From: Flavobacterium terrisoli
GTDB taxonomy: Bacteria > Bacteroidota > Bacteroidia > Flavobacteriales > Flavobacteriaceae
DNA length: 64,000 bases
Assembly: GCF_030167905.1 (NCBI RefSeq)
Contig: NZ_JARGNA010000004.1
Span: 124,001 to 188,000, forward strand
Reading direction: 5' to 3'
Positions 45,921 through 53,476 of the stretch are shown here, one piece after another (the first letter of the stretch is position 1; each line of letters opens with the position of its first letter). Below the pieces are notes generated by a model. That model saw only the letters and a program-made list of their open reading frames with translations. It made no database searches and was not told the origin of the DNA. The position numbers and the translations under genes are program-made.

Positions 45921-45938
45921 TCCAGTCGAGGTCACGAA
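45921..45938 (+). repeat. Attachment site, far end (attR)
   Basis: TCCAGTCGAGGTCACGAA is an exact 18-bp copy of tRNA-Arg positions 36705-36722. The palindrome GAATGAATTCATTC overlaps its right edge at 45936-45949. Confidence 0.85.
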
Positions 45939-45956
45939 TGAATTCATTCAAACAGG

Positions 45957-45989
45957 AAAAATGACAAGTTTACTTGATCATTTTTTTTG
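45957..45989 (+). terminator. Intrinsic terminator after attR
   Basis: AAAAATGACAAGT pairs with ACTTGATCATTTTT (one bulged A), followed by T residues. It may be the original tRNA-Arg terminator displaced by insertion. Confidence 0.75.
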
Positions 45990-46034
45990 TTTTAAGGGAT
46001 TCTCAAAGCGGGGCTTTGAAGGATTTTCAATCCC

Positions 46035-46043
46035 GTCGAGGTC
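46035..46043 (+). repeat. Degenerate tRNA-end remnant
   Basis: GTCGAGGTC preceded by TTTTCAATCCC resembles the tRNA-Arg T-loop and acceptor end (TTTGAATCCA-GTCGAGGTC) with changes. It is likely a relic of a further insertion. A hairpin TCAAAGC-GGG-GCTTTGA precedes it. Confidence 0.45.
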
Positions 46044-46054
46044 GCCGAAAAAAG

Positions 46055-46084
46055 AAAAGGCTACATGAAAATGTAGCCTTTTTT
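46055..46084. terminator. Intrinsic terminator after the island
   Basis: AAAAGGCTACAT - GAAA - ATGTAGCCTTTTTT, a strong bidirectional stem; also closes the small minus-strand gene at 46110. Confidence 0.8.
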
Positions 46085-46109
46085 GTTTTTATGAAATGCT
46101 GAAATTGGA

Positions 46110-46250
46110 TTAGTCCAGCGCTTTGGTCGTCACATAATAACGCCAGGCAATAATCGCCATTTGCCATTTTTTGGCTTTAGCCAGATCCAGGCCGCGCTTG
46201 GTAAAGCTGGGCAATAGTAGTTTATTGATTTTGGCTAGTAGTTTAAACAT
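46110..46250 (-). CDS. Small conserved-looking basic protein, 46 aa
   Basis: ATG 46248-46250 to TAA 46110-46112. The protein reads MFKLLAKINKLLLPSFTKRG, then LDLAKAKKWQMAIIAWRYYV and TTKALD. It is Lys-rich and amphipathic, with a strong helix potential. It is flanked by a terminator and has codon use like neighbouring core genes. The pattern looks familiar from other flavobacteria, but no function is known. It marks the return to core genome. Confidence 0.65.
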   Translation of the reverse strand: MFKLLAKINKLLLPSFTKRGLDLAKAKKWQMAIIAWRYYVTTKALD

Positions 46251-46310
46251 GTTAATTTGTTTTACTTCGTCAGTTCGGTCATTCGGACCTCGTGTGTGCT
46301 AAAATAAAAA

Positions 46311-46330
46311 AAACCGCTGAATTGCGGTTT
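46311..46330 (-). terminator. Intrinsic terminator of the gene at 46337
   Basis: On the minus strand AAACCGC - AATTCA - GCGGTTT is followed by a T tract, just after the stop of the secreted BlaR1-like paralogue. Confidence 0.75.
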
Positions 46331-46336
46331 CTTTAT

Positions 46337-47218
46337 TTATGCTTTCTGAGTCTTCACAGTCGATTTTGCCTTTTGGAGTTCCTTTTTGGCGTTTTCCAGT
46401 TCTTCTTTGGCTTTCTCCAATTCTTTTTTGGCGTCTTCCAAATCTTTATCTCCGGAATGTTCATTGCTATGGTTTCGATGCTTCATTAAACCATCCATTT
46501 GTTCCTGCATTTTTTTCATTTGGTCAGCCATACTGCTACTGCCATTGAAATTGAAGTGATAAATGTCATCATGGTTGAAATTTTCTGTTTTGTTATTTTT
46601 CTTTATTTCTTCAATTTCTTCAGCGGTGTAATCATCGCCGCCTTCAACTACTTCGCCATCTTCAATTACCAAAGGCTTTTTGCCATCTTTCTTGATGATA
46701 ATTTTTGATTTGTTTTGCCCAAAAGTTTGTCCTTCCGGAAACTTAAATTCAAAATGTTTATTGGGTAAATTGTCGTTGTCAAAATTGAAATTGTATTCTT
46801 TTATAAAATCTTCATTTCCCGAAAACCCTGAAAAGAAAGGATTGTCTCCAAATGAAGCTCCTGAATCCCCAAAACCAACTTCATCACCTTGCTTGAAAAA
46901 TTTAATGGTGGCGATTGGTTTTTTATTGTCGTAGCTCAAAGAACCTTTACTGCCGTTTTTGTCCTCAAAGGAAACATCAATAGCGATAATTTCGTTGTTG
47001 GAATTGCGTTTTACATTGGAGTATTTGATGGTAACACCATAGTCACTCAATGCCTTGACATCATCTTTCATTTCCTGCTCAGGGGTATTTTTATTCCAGG
47101 TCATGACTACGTTGTCTTTCACCGGAATATTGTTCCAGGTTTGGGGTTTACTGGTTTGAGCAAAACTAAAAACAGTGGATAACAGTAGCACAACTGCTAA
47201 ACTCAATTCTCTTTTCAT
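46337..47218 (-). CDS. Secreted paralogue of the BlaR1-like sensor's periplasmic part
   Basis: 293 residues with a signal peptide (MKRELSLAVVLLLSTVFSFAQ). It shares its plan with the C-terminal part of the neighbouring M56 protein: WNKNTPEQEMKDDVKALSDY, VSFEDKNGSKGSLSY, KKPIATIKFF, and SKIIIKKDGKKPLVIEDGEV each have a clear counterpart there. The tail is a Lys/Glu/Ala coiled coil (KKELEKAKEELENAKKELQK). It lacks the peptidase and membrane parts. It could bind the same cell-wall or peptide signal, or scaffold the sensor. Same strand, 102 bp downstream of that gene. Confidence 0.8.
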   Translation of the reverse strand: MKRELSLAVVLLLSTVFSFAQTSKPQTWNNIPVKDNVVMTWNKNTPEQEMKDDVKALSDYGVTIKYSNVKRNSNNEIIAIDVSFEDKNGSKGSLSYDNKKPIATIKFFKQGDEVGFGDSGASFGDNPFFSGFSGNEDFIKEYNFNFDNDNLPNKHFEFKFPEGQTFGQNKSKIIIKKDGKKPLVIEDGEVVEGGDDYTAEEIEEIKKNNKTENFNHDDIYHFNFNGSSSMADQMKKMQEQMDGLMKHRNHSNEHSGDKDLEDAKKELEKAKEELENAKKELQKAKSTVKTQKA

Positions 47219-47319
47219 AATATAAAAAATGGTTTAAAATTAAATTTCTTTGATATATCAATTCAAACTTATGAAGTTCTTGAATTCTGACATAACAGAT
47301 TTGCAAAACTTTAACTTTT

Positions 47320-49200
47320 CTATTTGTCTTTTTTCAAATCTGCTTTGGCTTTTTCAAGCTCAGCTTTGGCTTTCAGCATTTCCTCTTTGGCTTGTATCAT
47401 TTCTGCTTTGGCTTTTTCAATCTCCGCTTTGGCTTTTTCCATTTCGGGTTTAGCATCATGGTATTCTTTTTTGGCGCGTTCCATTTCCGGTTTTCTTTTA
47501 TCCATTTCAGCGCGTACTTTGGCCATTTCTTCTTTTACCTTTTCTTTCTCCACGCGAACCATTTCCATTTGCTTTTTGATTTCAGGTTTCATGCGCTCTA
47601 CCTGAGCTTTCGCATCCGCTTTGAATTTGGCTACATCCTTTCCGTTGATGATCACTTTGCTTTCTTTTCCATCTTCATTGTCAATTGAAATACTATACTG
47701 GCCTTTAACATCGGCTTCTTTCAGCGCTTTTTCTATTTCAGCATCGTCGCTCAAAACTTTACCATTAACGATTACCATTGGTTTTTTATCGCCACCTTTT
47801 TTGATTATGATTTTCGAATTCTCATCACCGCTCCAGGCAAAGGCTTCTCCGAATTCAGGTATCTCAGGCATTTCAGGAAGTTCTGCCAATTCGGGCAATT
47901 CCATATCCAAATCAATATCAAAACTTTTCAATGATGGTAAAGAATCATTAAAGCCATAAGCGAAAGCTTCTCCTTCACTGATCCTTACACCCGGTACATT
48001 GGCATATACTTTAACGCCTCTTGGTCTTCCAAACCCAATAGATTCATTGTTTTTGTAGAAATGAATAGGAGCAATCGGCTCTTTGCCATCAACATGCGAA
48101 ACCCCTTTATTACCGTTTTTGTCTTTGAATTCCACTTTGATTCCGGTGATTTCACCTTTGTCATTTCGCTTGATTTTAGAGCATTTTAAAGTAACGCCGT
48201 GTTCTTCTTTCAGTCTTTTTACTTCTTCTTTTAATTCCGCTTCAGAAGTGTTTTTGTTGATAACCAATCGAACTTCCTCACGGTGTTGCAAAGATCGGGC
48301 AACTTCTGCGTCGGATTCTTTTTCCTGTGCAATGGTTTTGATTTGGAATAAGAACACAAAACCGATTAAGGCCGGAATTACCAAGGTGTATTTCCATGAA
48401 TTTCTTTTGTGGGATTGATGTGTGTTTAACATAACGATTCGTTTTTTGATTAATGATTGATAAAAATTATTAGTGATTGATAAGCAATTTTGATGAGAAA
48501 TCGCTTTTAAAAGTGCTCTTTGGTACACTTTCGGGTCTTGTAATTGTTGTACCGCTTTTTGATCGGCGATATATTCTAAATTCTGGATGATGGCTTTTTT
48601 GTACAACCAAACAAATGGATTGAACCAAAAAAGGATGCAGAATATTTTGGCGACCATCACATCAAAAGAATGCTTCTCCTGACTGTGCACTTTTTCGTGT
48701 AAAAGGATGCTCTGCAATTCTTCCTCAGTATATAAAGACGAATTGAAAACAATATAATTAAAGAACGAAAAAGGCGCAATGTCATGGTTTAAGTCGACAA
48801 GCGTAAAACTTTCATTTTTAGTTTTTTGCTGCTGATAAAGCATTTGAAATAATGACATGAAATTGATGATAATCTTAGTCAGTAAAAGTAAAGCAATGAT
48901 GATGTAACTAATCCAAACAAATTGCATCCAATCAAATGCTTCAGCAGCGGGAACTTGTTGCACCGGAGTATTGGTATTGGCATACGCAACCAAATCTTCC
49001 AAGGCTATTTTTGGTCTTTCGACATAGATGATTTTCTTAATGGAAAAGAATGGCAATAGGAGTGAAGTGAACAATCCTGTGATTAAAAACCAGCGGTTGC
49101 TGTTGAAGAAAGTTTCTTTGCGTACCAGAAAATGGTAAGCCAAATAAAACAGGGCAATTAAGCCGCTTGATTTTAAAAGATAGATGAACAATGTTTCCAT
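47320..49200 (-). CDS. BlaR1-like M56 family membrane metallopeptidase
   Basis: 626 residues. Four N-terminal membrane helices within about 1-125, then the zinc motif HEKVH at 168-172 with FFNYIVFNSSLY before it and QNLEYIADQKAV downstream supplying the third ligand. Another helix lies around 268-290. The periplasmic part ends in a long Lys/Glu/Ala repeat coiled coil of ~110 residues. No penicillin-binding domain is present, so it is not a true beta-lactam sensor. With the overlapping-operon BlaI repressor gene it should form a BlaR-BlaI type pathway in which ligand sensing leads to repressor cleavage. Confidence 0.92.
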   Translation of the reverse strand: METLFIYLLKSSGLIALFYLAYHFLVRKETFFNSNRWFLITGLFTSLLLPFFSIKKIIYVERPKIALEDLVAYANTNTPVQQVPAAEAFDWMQFVWISYIIIALLLLTKIIINFMSLFQMLYQQQKTKNESFTLVDLNHDIAPFSFFNYIVFNSSLYTEEELQSILLHEKVHSQEKHSFDVMVAKIFCILFWFNPFVWLYKKAIIQNLEYIADQKAVQQLQDPKVYQRALLKAISHQNCLSITNNFYQSLIKKRIVMLNTHQSHKRNSWKYTLVIPALIGFVFLFQIKTIAQEKESDAEVARSLQHREEVRLVINKNTSEAELKEEVKRLKEEHGVTLKCSKIKRNDKGEITGIKVEFKDKNGNKGVSHVDGKEPIAPIHFYKNNESIGFGRPRGVKVYANVPGVRISEGEAFAYGFNDSLPSLKSFDIDLDMELPELAELPEMPEIPEFGEAFAWSGDENSKIIIKKGGDKKPMVIVNGKVLSDDAEIEKALKEADVKGQYSISIDNEDGKESKVIINGKDVAKFKADAKAQVERMKPEIKKQMEMVRVEKEKVKEEMAKVRAEMDKRKPEMERAKKEYHDAKPEMEKAKAEIEKAKAEMIQAKEEMLKAKAELEKAKADLKKDK

Positions 49201-49201
49201 A

Positions 49202-49561
49202 TTACTGTTTTTTCTCGATGATGGCTAAAATCTCTCTTAATTCCTCAGCCGAAATCTTCTCTTCTTCGGCAAAAAAGGAAACCAAATTTTTATACGAGCT
49301 GTTGAAATAGTTATCAATGGCCGTATTCATAAAGCGTTTTCTGTAATCTTCCATTTTAACGATAGGAAAGTACTGGTGCGTGTTTCCAAAAGCATTGTGT
49401 CCCACAAAACCCTTTTCCTCCAGGTTTCTGATGATGGTGGAAAGCGTATTATAGTGTGGTTGTTCTTCCGTGATCTCTGCTAAAACTTCTTTTACGAAAG
49501 CTTTTTTAAGCTTCCATAAAATTTGCATAATCTCTTCTTCCTTGTTGGTTAACTTTTGCAT
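49202..49561 (-). CDS. BlaI/MecI/CopY family repressor
   Basis: 119 residues. Winged HTH at the N-terminus (LTNKEEEIMQILWKLKKAFV, HYNTLSTIIRNLEEKGFVGH) and a C-terminal dimer helix region (FMNTAIDNYFNSSYKNLVSFF). BlaI-type repressors bind dyads as dimers and are cut by a BlaR1-type protease. The M56 gene starts 1 bp after its stop. Three repeats that look like its operators lie 49-105 bp upstream of its start. Confidence 0.94.
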   Translation of the reverse strand: MQKLTNKEEEIMQILWKLKKAFVKEVLAEITEEQPHYNTLSTIIRNLEEKGFVGHNAFGNTHQYFPIVKMEDYRKRFMNTAIDNYFNSSYKNLVSFFAEEEKISAEELREILAIIEKKQ

Positions 49562-49609
49562 GATTATATCGTTTAAAAAGGTTTATTTAAATTGACTAAA
49601 CAAACGTAT

Positions 49610-49663
49610 AACTATTTTTCTAGTTACGCAACTATTTTTATAGTTATTTAACTATTTTTTAAG
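49610..49663. promoter_or_regulatory. Triplicated BlaI-type operator
   Basis: AACTATTTTTCTAGTT (49610-49625), AACTATTTTTATAGTT (49630-49645) and a third half-like AACTATTTTTTAAG (49650-49663) have an exact 20-bp period. The first two are AACTA/TAGTT dyads. This fits autoregulation of the BlaI-BlaR1 operon. Confidence 0.7.
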
Positions 49664-49698
49664 ATTTGAAATTAAAAGGAGGAAGCCCAGTGGGCTTC
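49664..49698. repeat. Copy of dispersed hairpin element
   Basis: ATTTGAAATTAAAAGGAG is followed by GAAGCCC 49682-49688 / GGGCTTC 49692-49698. It has the same layout as 22721-22756 and the reverse of 21557-21588. Confidence 0.6.
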
Positions 49699-49750
49699 AG
49701 GTAGATAAATTTTAGTTGGTAAGCTATAGAATAAACGATATAAAAAAGCC

Positions 49751-51007
49751 TTAAACCATACTAATAGATTTGTTTTCTTTTTGAATCAGGCGGTAAACCC
49801 AAATCCCTGAAAATGCGCCCATCAAACCAAGGATTCCCATAAACAGCCAATTCATTTGATAGCCAAATTGGAAACCATACTCAAGACTATAATAGGCGAT
49901 GATTCCCATACCGATTTTAGCACTGAGAATATGGGCCAAACTGTAGCTCATTGTATAAATGGCCATATAACGACCTTCATGTCCTTTAGGTGCTCGACTC
50001 AAAGCCACCGAATTGGAGAACGGGAACGCAAACATTTCAGCAAAGGTCATAAACAGCATCATGATAACCAGGATGCCTGCCCAGGTATTGACCAGCATCA
50101 GGAACAAACTAACCGCCATTAGCAAACAGCCAAAAGAAACAACTTTCACTTTGCTGATTTTCTTTCGCTCCACATAACTCACAATCGCCATCTCGCATAA
50201 AAATACCAAGACACCATTCATGGTGAGCAGCAAACCGGTCTGTAATTCAGTCAAATGGAACTGTTCCCTGTGGTATAACGGAATCGTAGTGAACACCTGA
50301 AAGAATAAAACGCCTGAAACCAAACAGGTAAAAAGGAATATCCAAAAAGGCTTGTCTTTAAAAACCGAATGGGTTAACACCTCACCAGGATGTTCTTTAT
50401 CCCTGAAAGCAGACTTTTTCTTTTCCTTTACTTTGATCCAAAAAATCAGAATGGCAACGATGCAGGTAATTCCGTCTGCCCAGAATAAGCCTCGGTAACC
50501 AATATTCATGATAATCAAACCACCCATGGCCGGACCTGCAGCAAAGCCAAGGTTTATGGCCAATCGGACTAAAGTCAGCGCGCGTGTTCTATTTTCGGGT
50601 TTGGCATAAGCACCAATAGACACAAACATTGCTGGCCGATACATATCAGCAACCGTCATAATCAGAAACATACTGACGCAAAGACCAACAAAACTAGTAA
50701 CAAACTGAATCACAAAAAACATCAAACCGCTGGTCAGTAGGCTGAAAATCATGATTCTGTAGAACCCGATTTTATCCGACAATTTGCCGCCCAGCCAGGA
50801 ACCGAGCATCGAACCAACTCCAAAGCAAACCATAATGGTTCCAATTTCATCGTAGTGAAAACCCAAATCTTCCTTTAAATATTTGGACAGGAAAGGCAAT
50901 ACCATGGTACCGGCACGATTGATAAAGGTGATGATGGTTAGTATCCAAATCTCTCTGGAAAAGCCTTTAAAGTTATTGATGTAGCGTTGGAAAGCAGTTT
51001 TGAGCAT
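49751..51007 (-). CDS. MFS transporter
   Basis: 418 residues with twelve membrane helices. The family loop motif is seen in GSWLGGKLSDKIGFYRIM between helices 2 and 3, and RALTLVRLAINLGFAAGPAMGG between 4 and 5. A long polar central loop carries KVKEKKKSAFRDKEH. These are features of drug/H+ antiporter-like major facilitator proteins. Substrate unknown. It is transcribed toward 49.7 kb, away from DUF1684. Confidence 0.9.
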   Translation of the reverse strand: MLKTAFQRYINNFKGFSREIWILTIITFINRAGTMVLPFLSKYLKEDLGFHYDEIGTIMVCFGVGSMLGSWLGGKLSDKIGFYRIMIFSLLTSGLMFFVIQFVTSFVGLCVSMFLIMTVADMYRPAMFVSIGAYAKPENRTRALTLVRLAINLGFAAGPAMGGLIIMNIGYRGLFWADGITCIVAILIFWIKVKEKKKSAFRDKEHPGEVLTHSVFKDKPFWIFLFTCLVSGVLFFQVFTTIPLYHREQFHLTELQTGLLLTMNGVLVFLCEMAIVSYVERKKISKVKVVSFGCLLMAVSLFLMLVNTWAGILVIMMLFMTFAEMFAFPFSNSVALSRAPKGHEGRYMAIYTMSYSLAHILSAKIGMGIIAYYSLEYGFQFGYQMNWLFMGILGLMGAFSGIWVYRLIQKENKSISMV

Positions 51008-51144
51008 GGTTGATGATTACTTCGTCTGTTCGAGCTTACACTCTCGAGTGATTTTGTAAAGTTACGAAGTTACGGAGTCACTGAGAAGCTAAGTTTCTAA
51101 GTTTTCAAACATTTTTTACCCTATTTTTGTTGAAAACAAGCCCG

Positions 51145-51732
51145 ATGAAAAAATTACTTTGCTTTTTGTTATTCCTAAATGGTTTTACGCTTTTGGCACA
51201 AGTATCTTCCAAAGAGTACCAGGAAAAGCTGAATAAGGAGTATGGCAATAAAGAAGAAAGCCCACTGACCGATGAAGATTTTAAAAACTTCAAAAGCCTT
51301 GATTTTTATCCTATTGATGAAAAATTCATTGTAGAAGCCAAGTTTACGCGAACGCCTGATGAGAAAGTCTTTAAGATGAAAACTACCGGTACGCGTTTGC
51401 CTGAATACGTGAAATATGGCGAATTGGCTTTTACGCTCGATGGGAAATCATTTCAATTGAATCTGTATCAGAACATCGAATTGATTAAGAAAGAAGGTTA
51501 TGCCGATTATCTTTTCCTGCCGTTTTCTGATTTGACCTGTGGAAAGGAAAGCTATATTGGCGGGCGTTATATTGATATGAGAATCCCAAAAGGAGAAACC
51601 ATAACCATCGACTTTAACAAAGCTTACAATCCTTATTGCGCTTATAACCACAAATATTCCTGTCCGATTGTGCCACTCGATAATGATTTGGACATCGAAA
51701 TCTTAGCCGGAGTAAAGAAGTTTCACGACTAA
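51145..51732 (+). CDS. DUF1684 family secreted protein
   Basis: 195 residues from the ATG at 51145, which gives a clean signal peptide (MKKLLCFLLFLNGFTLLAQ); an in-frame ATG at 51127 adds six residues. DUF1684 marks are FKSLDFYPIDEKF, YGELAFTLDGKSFQLNLYQ, then GGRYIDMRIPKGETITIDFN and the Cys pair in YNPYCAYNHKYSCPIVP. Function of the family is unknown. Its TAA overlaps the next gene's ATG (TAATG). Confidence 0.9.
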   Translation: MKKLLCFLLFLNGFTLLAQVSSKEYQEKLNKEYGNKEESPLTDEDFKNFKSLDFYPIDEKFIVEAKFTRTPDEKVFKMKTTGTRLPEYVKYGELAFTLDGKSFQLNLYQNIELIKKEGYADYLFLPFSDLTCGKESYIGGRYIDMRIPKGETITIDFNKAYNPYCAYNHKYSCPIVPLDNDLDIEILAGVKKFHD

Positions 51733-52379
51733 TGCCTTTTTACAACTTACATACACACCAATTTACCAATGATGCCAATACCGTTGAATTGGTCAACCAA
51801 TATCCATGGGAATTCATCGATGGCATTCCTCAATATTCCATTGGCATTCATCCCTGGTATATCAATGAAGATAGATTATTTTCGGATTTGCAAATCATAG
51901 AAGAGAAACTGCAATTACCCGAATGCCTGGCGTTAGGTGAATGTGGTTTGGACAAACGCATCGAAATCCCAATGAATCTGCAGATTGAAGTCTTTGAAAA
52001 GCAAATTTTCTTAGCCGAAAAGTACCAAAAGCCATTGGTATTGCACTTGGTCGCGGCGTATCAGGAATTGGTGGAAATCAAAAACCGATTGAATATTTCG
52101 GTGCCGATCATACTCCACGGATTCTCAAAAAATGAGCAAATCGCCAAACAAATGCTTGATAATGGTTTCTATCTGTCTTTTGGCAAATATTTATTGCGCA
52201 ATCCCGAATTGAAGCAAACTTTCCTTTCCGTGCCCGATGACCGATTTTTTCTGGAAACCGATACCATTGAAGAAACTTTAGCTGAAGTTTACACCGTGGT
52301 AGCTCAATACAAAAACATTTCGATAGAAGCGCTGCAAACACAGGTAGAAGAGAATTGGAAGAAGGTTTTTAAAAAATAA
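51732..52379 (+). CDS. TatD family metal-dependent hydrolase
   Basis: 215 residues. Amidohydrolase-fold metal ligands are visible: NLHTH (His7, His9), LGECGLD, the His in LVLHLVAAY, ILHGFSK and the Asp in FLETDTIEE. TatD proteins are 3'-5' exonucleases or related phosphoesterases. This one is shorter than the ~260-residue classic form, as in the flavobacterial subgroup. It is translationally coupled to DUF1684 by a TAATG overlap. Confidence 0.88.
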   Translation: MPFYNLHTHQFTNDANTVELVNQYPWEFIDGIPQYSIGIHPWYINEDRLFSDLQIIEEKLQLPECLALGECGLDKRIEIPMNLQIEVFEKQIFLAEKYQKPLVLHLVAAYQELVEIKNRLNISVPIILHGFSKNEQIAKQMLDNGFYLSFGKYLLRNPELKQTFLSVPDDRFFLETDTIEETLAEVYTVVAQYKNISIEALQTQVEENWKKVFKK

Positions 52380-52409
52380 AAAGACCGCAAACCTGAGCCT
52401 GCAGTCTTT
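52380..52409 (-). terminator. Probable terminator of the gene at 52432
   Basis: AAAGAC 52380-52385 / GTCTTT 52404-52409 with further GCA..TGC pairing. The minus strand continues into T residues. Confidence 0.5.
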
Positions 52410-52431
52410 CTCAAGATCGAAATTTACTTTT

Positions 52432-52809
52432 CTAATTGAATTGTTTTGCAATAAAACGCGTGAGGTTTTCTTCACTCATTCTGTTGGAAGTGCTTTCGGT
52501 GGAAATCGCATTTTTATACTGTGGCGTGTCTGCCAGGAATTTCATGAACTGCTCCTGAACCTGTCCGGTTCCCGTGATGTGAATTTCATCAATATTGGGC
52601 ATCGTATGGACAATTTCCTTAAAGTACTTTTGCGTTAGGCTTATCTCCTGATTGTTGGTGGTTTTTTCACTCGAATGACGCTCAGGGCCAATGTTCTTTA
52701 CGTGACCAATGATTATAAAATCTCCGTTTTCAAGATCTTCTTTCCCTACGATGGTTGCGGTGTGGGAATCCATCCAAACACCAAACTGCTTTTTGTTTTT
52801 CTCTGACAT
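52432..52809 (-). CDS. Conserved hypothetical cytosolic protein
   Basis: 125 residues with no signal peptide. It opens KKQFGVWMDSHTATIVGKED; later YFKEIVHTMPNIDEIHITGT followed by GQVQEQFMKFLAD. The 'GVWxDxxxA' start and the 'IxxxGxGxxxxxF' segment resemble the eRF1/Dom34 middle-domain-like fold found in host-attachment-type proteins, but this is only a pattern impression. No function assigned. Confidence 0.7.
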   Translation of the reverse strand: MSEKNKKQFGVWMDSHTATIVGKEDLENGDFIIIGHVKNIGPERHSSEKTTNNQEISLTQKYFKEIVHTMPNIDEIHITGTGQVQEQFMKFLADTPQYKNAISTESTSNRMSEENLTRFIAKQFN

Positions 52810-52910
52810 AATTTACTTTTTCTTAAAGGTAAGCCCTTTATAAAGTAAAGATTTTATTTTGGGTTAAGATTGTGATATCTTCAGCTTTTGCATTTGAAAA
52901 TAAATGACCC

Positions 52911-53303
52911 TTATTCAAGCGTTGTAATGTGTATGTTGTTGCTGTAATAAACGTTGGATCCCACTATAGCATACACTCGTGCATAGTAATGGGTATTACT
53001 TGTTAATCCGGTTAAAGTGGTCGTAAACTGCCCGGTTGGGCTGGCGTTGAGTATTTTCTCATCCTCAATTGTAGGATTGGCAGTTGTACGGTAGCAAATG
53101 CCGCTTTGGGCAACCGTAGTGTTTGCAGCAGCGGTAATTTCACCAATTATCGTGGTACTGGTGCTTGTTGTGTTAGTCGCTAATACAGAATTGATTTGAG
53201 GTGCATTGGGATTAGTTGGTTCATCATTGGAAGAACAAGAATAAAAAGTGGCTACTGCAAAAAGTGCCAGCATGCTTTTTTTAATTTTTTGAGAAATAAT
53301 CAT
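52911..53303 (-). CDS. Lipoprotein with a fibronectin-III-like domain
   Basis: 130 residues from the ATG at 53303 (MIISQKIKKSMLALFAVATF), with a lipoprotein signal ending FYSCSS. The mature part is a single beta-sandwich of the type that repeats in flavobacterial surface proteins: APQINSVLATNTTSTSTTII, SGICYRTTANPTIED, LTGLTSNTHYYARVYAI. It is probably surface-exposed or periplasmic; no ligand known. Confidence 0.78.
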   Translation of the reverse strand: MIISQKIKKSMLALFAVATFYSCSSNDEPTNPNAPQINSVLATNTTSTSTTIIGEITAAANTTVAQSGICYRTTANPTIEDEKILNASPTGQFTTTLTGLTSNTHYYARVYAIVGSNVYYSNNIHITTLE

Positions 53304-53476
53304 AGCTGTGATTTTTTGGTTTAACAAGTGCAAATATAATAGATTGTTACATTTTTTACTTATTGAAAACAGTAGTTTGCATTTGCTTCAAAGACAAAAT
53401 GTTTTTAACAGTTAAACCTTAACAAATCCATTTGTGATTTTTACTTATTTTTGCGCTTTCAAAATTCGTATTTCAA

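Larger units (their letters stand above)
43673..45938. mobile_element. Small att-bounded unit with a lone UvrD-like helicase
   Basis: About 2.27 kb between the 13-bp and 18-bp tRNA-Arg end copies, holding one gene (43885-45789). It has no integrase of its own, so it may be a passenger mobilised in trans, or a decayed older insertion. The 212-bp left flank holds a terminator and a TAATTTTG -7-like element (43793-43800); the 131-bp right flank shows nothing recognisable. Confidence 0.55.

Noticed and set aside
46031..46050. Complete second tRNA gene near 46.0 kb
   Set aside because: Only the acceptor 3' side and part of a T-loop are seen; no anticodon arm or 5' acceptor strand.
47320..49200. 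True beta-lactam sensor BlaR1
   Set aside because: The periplasmic part lacks a penicillin-binding domain and ends in a coiled coil; no beta-lactamase gene is near.
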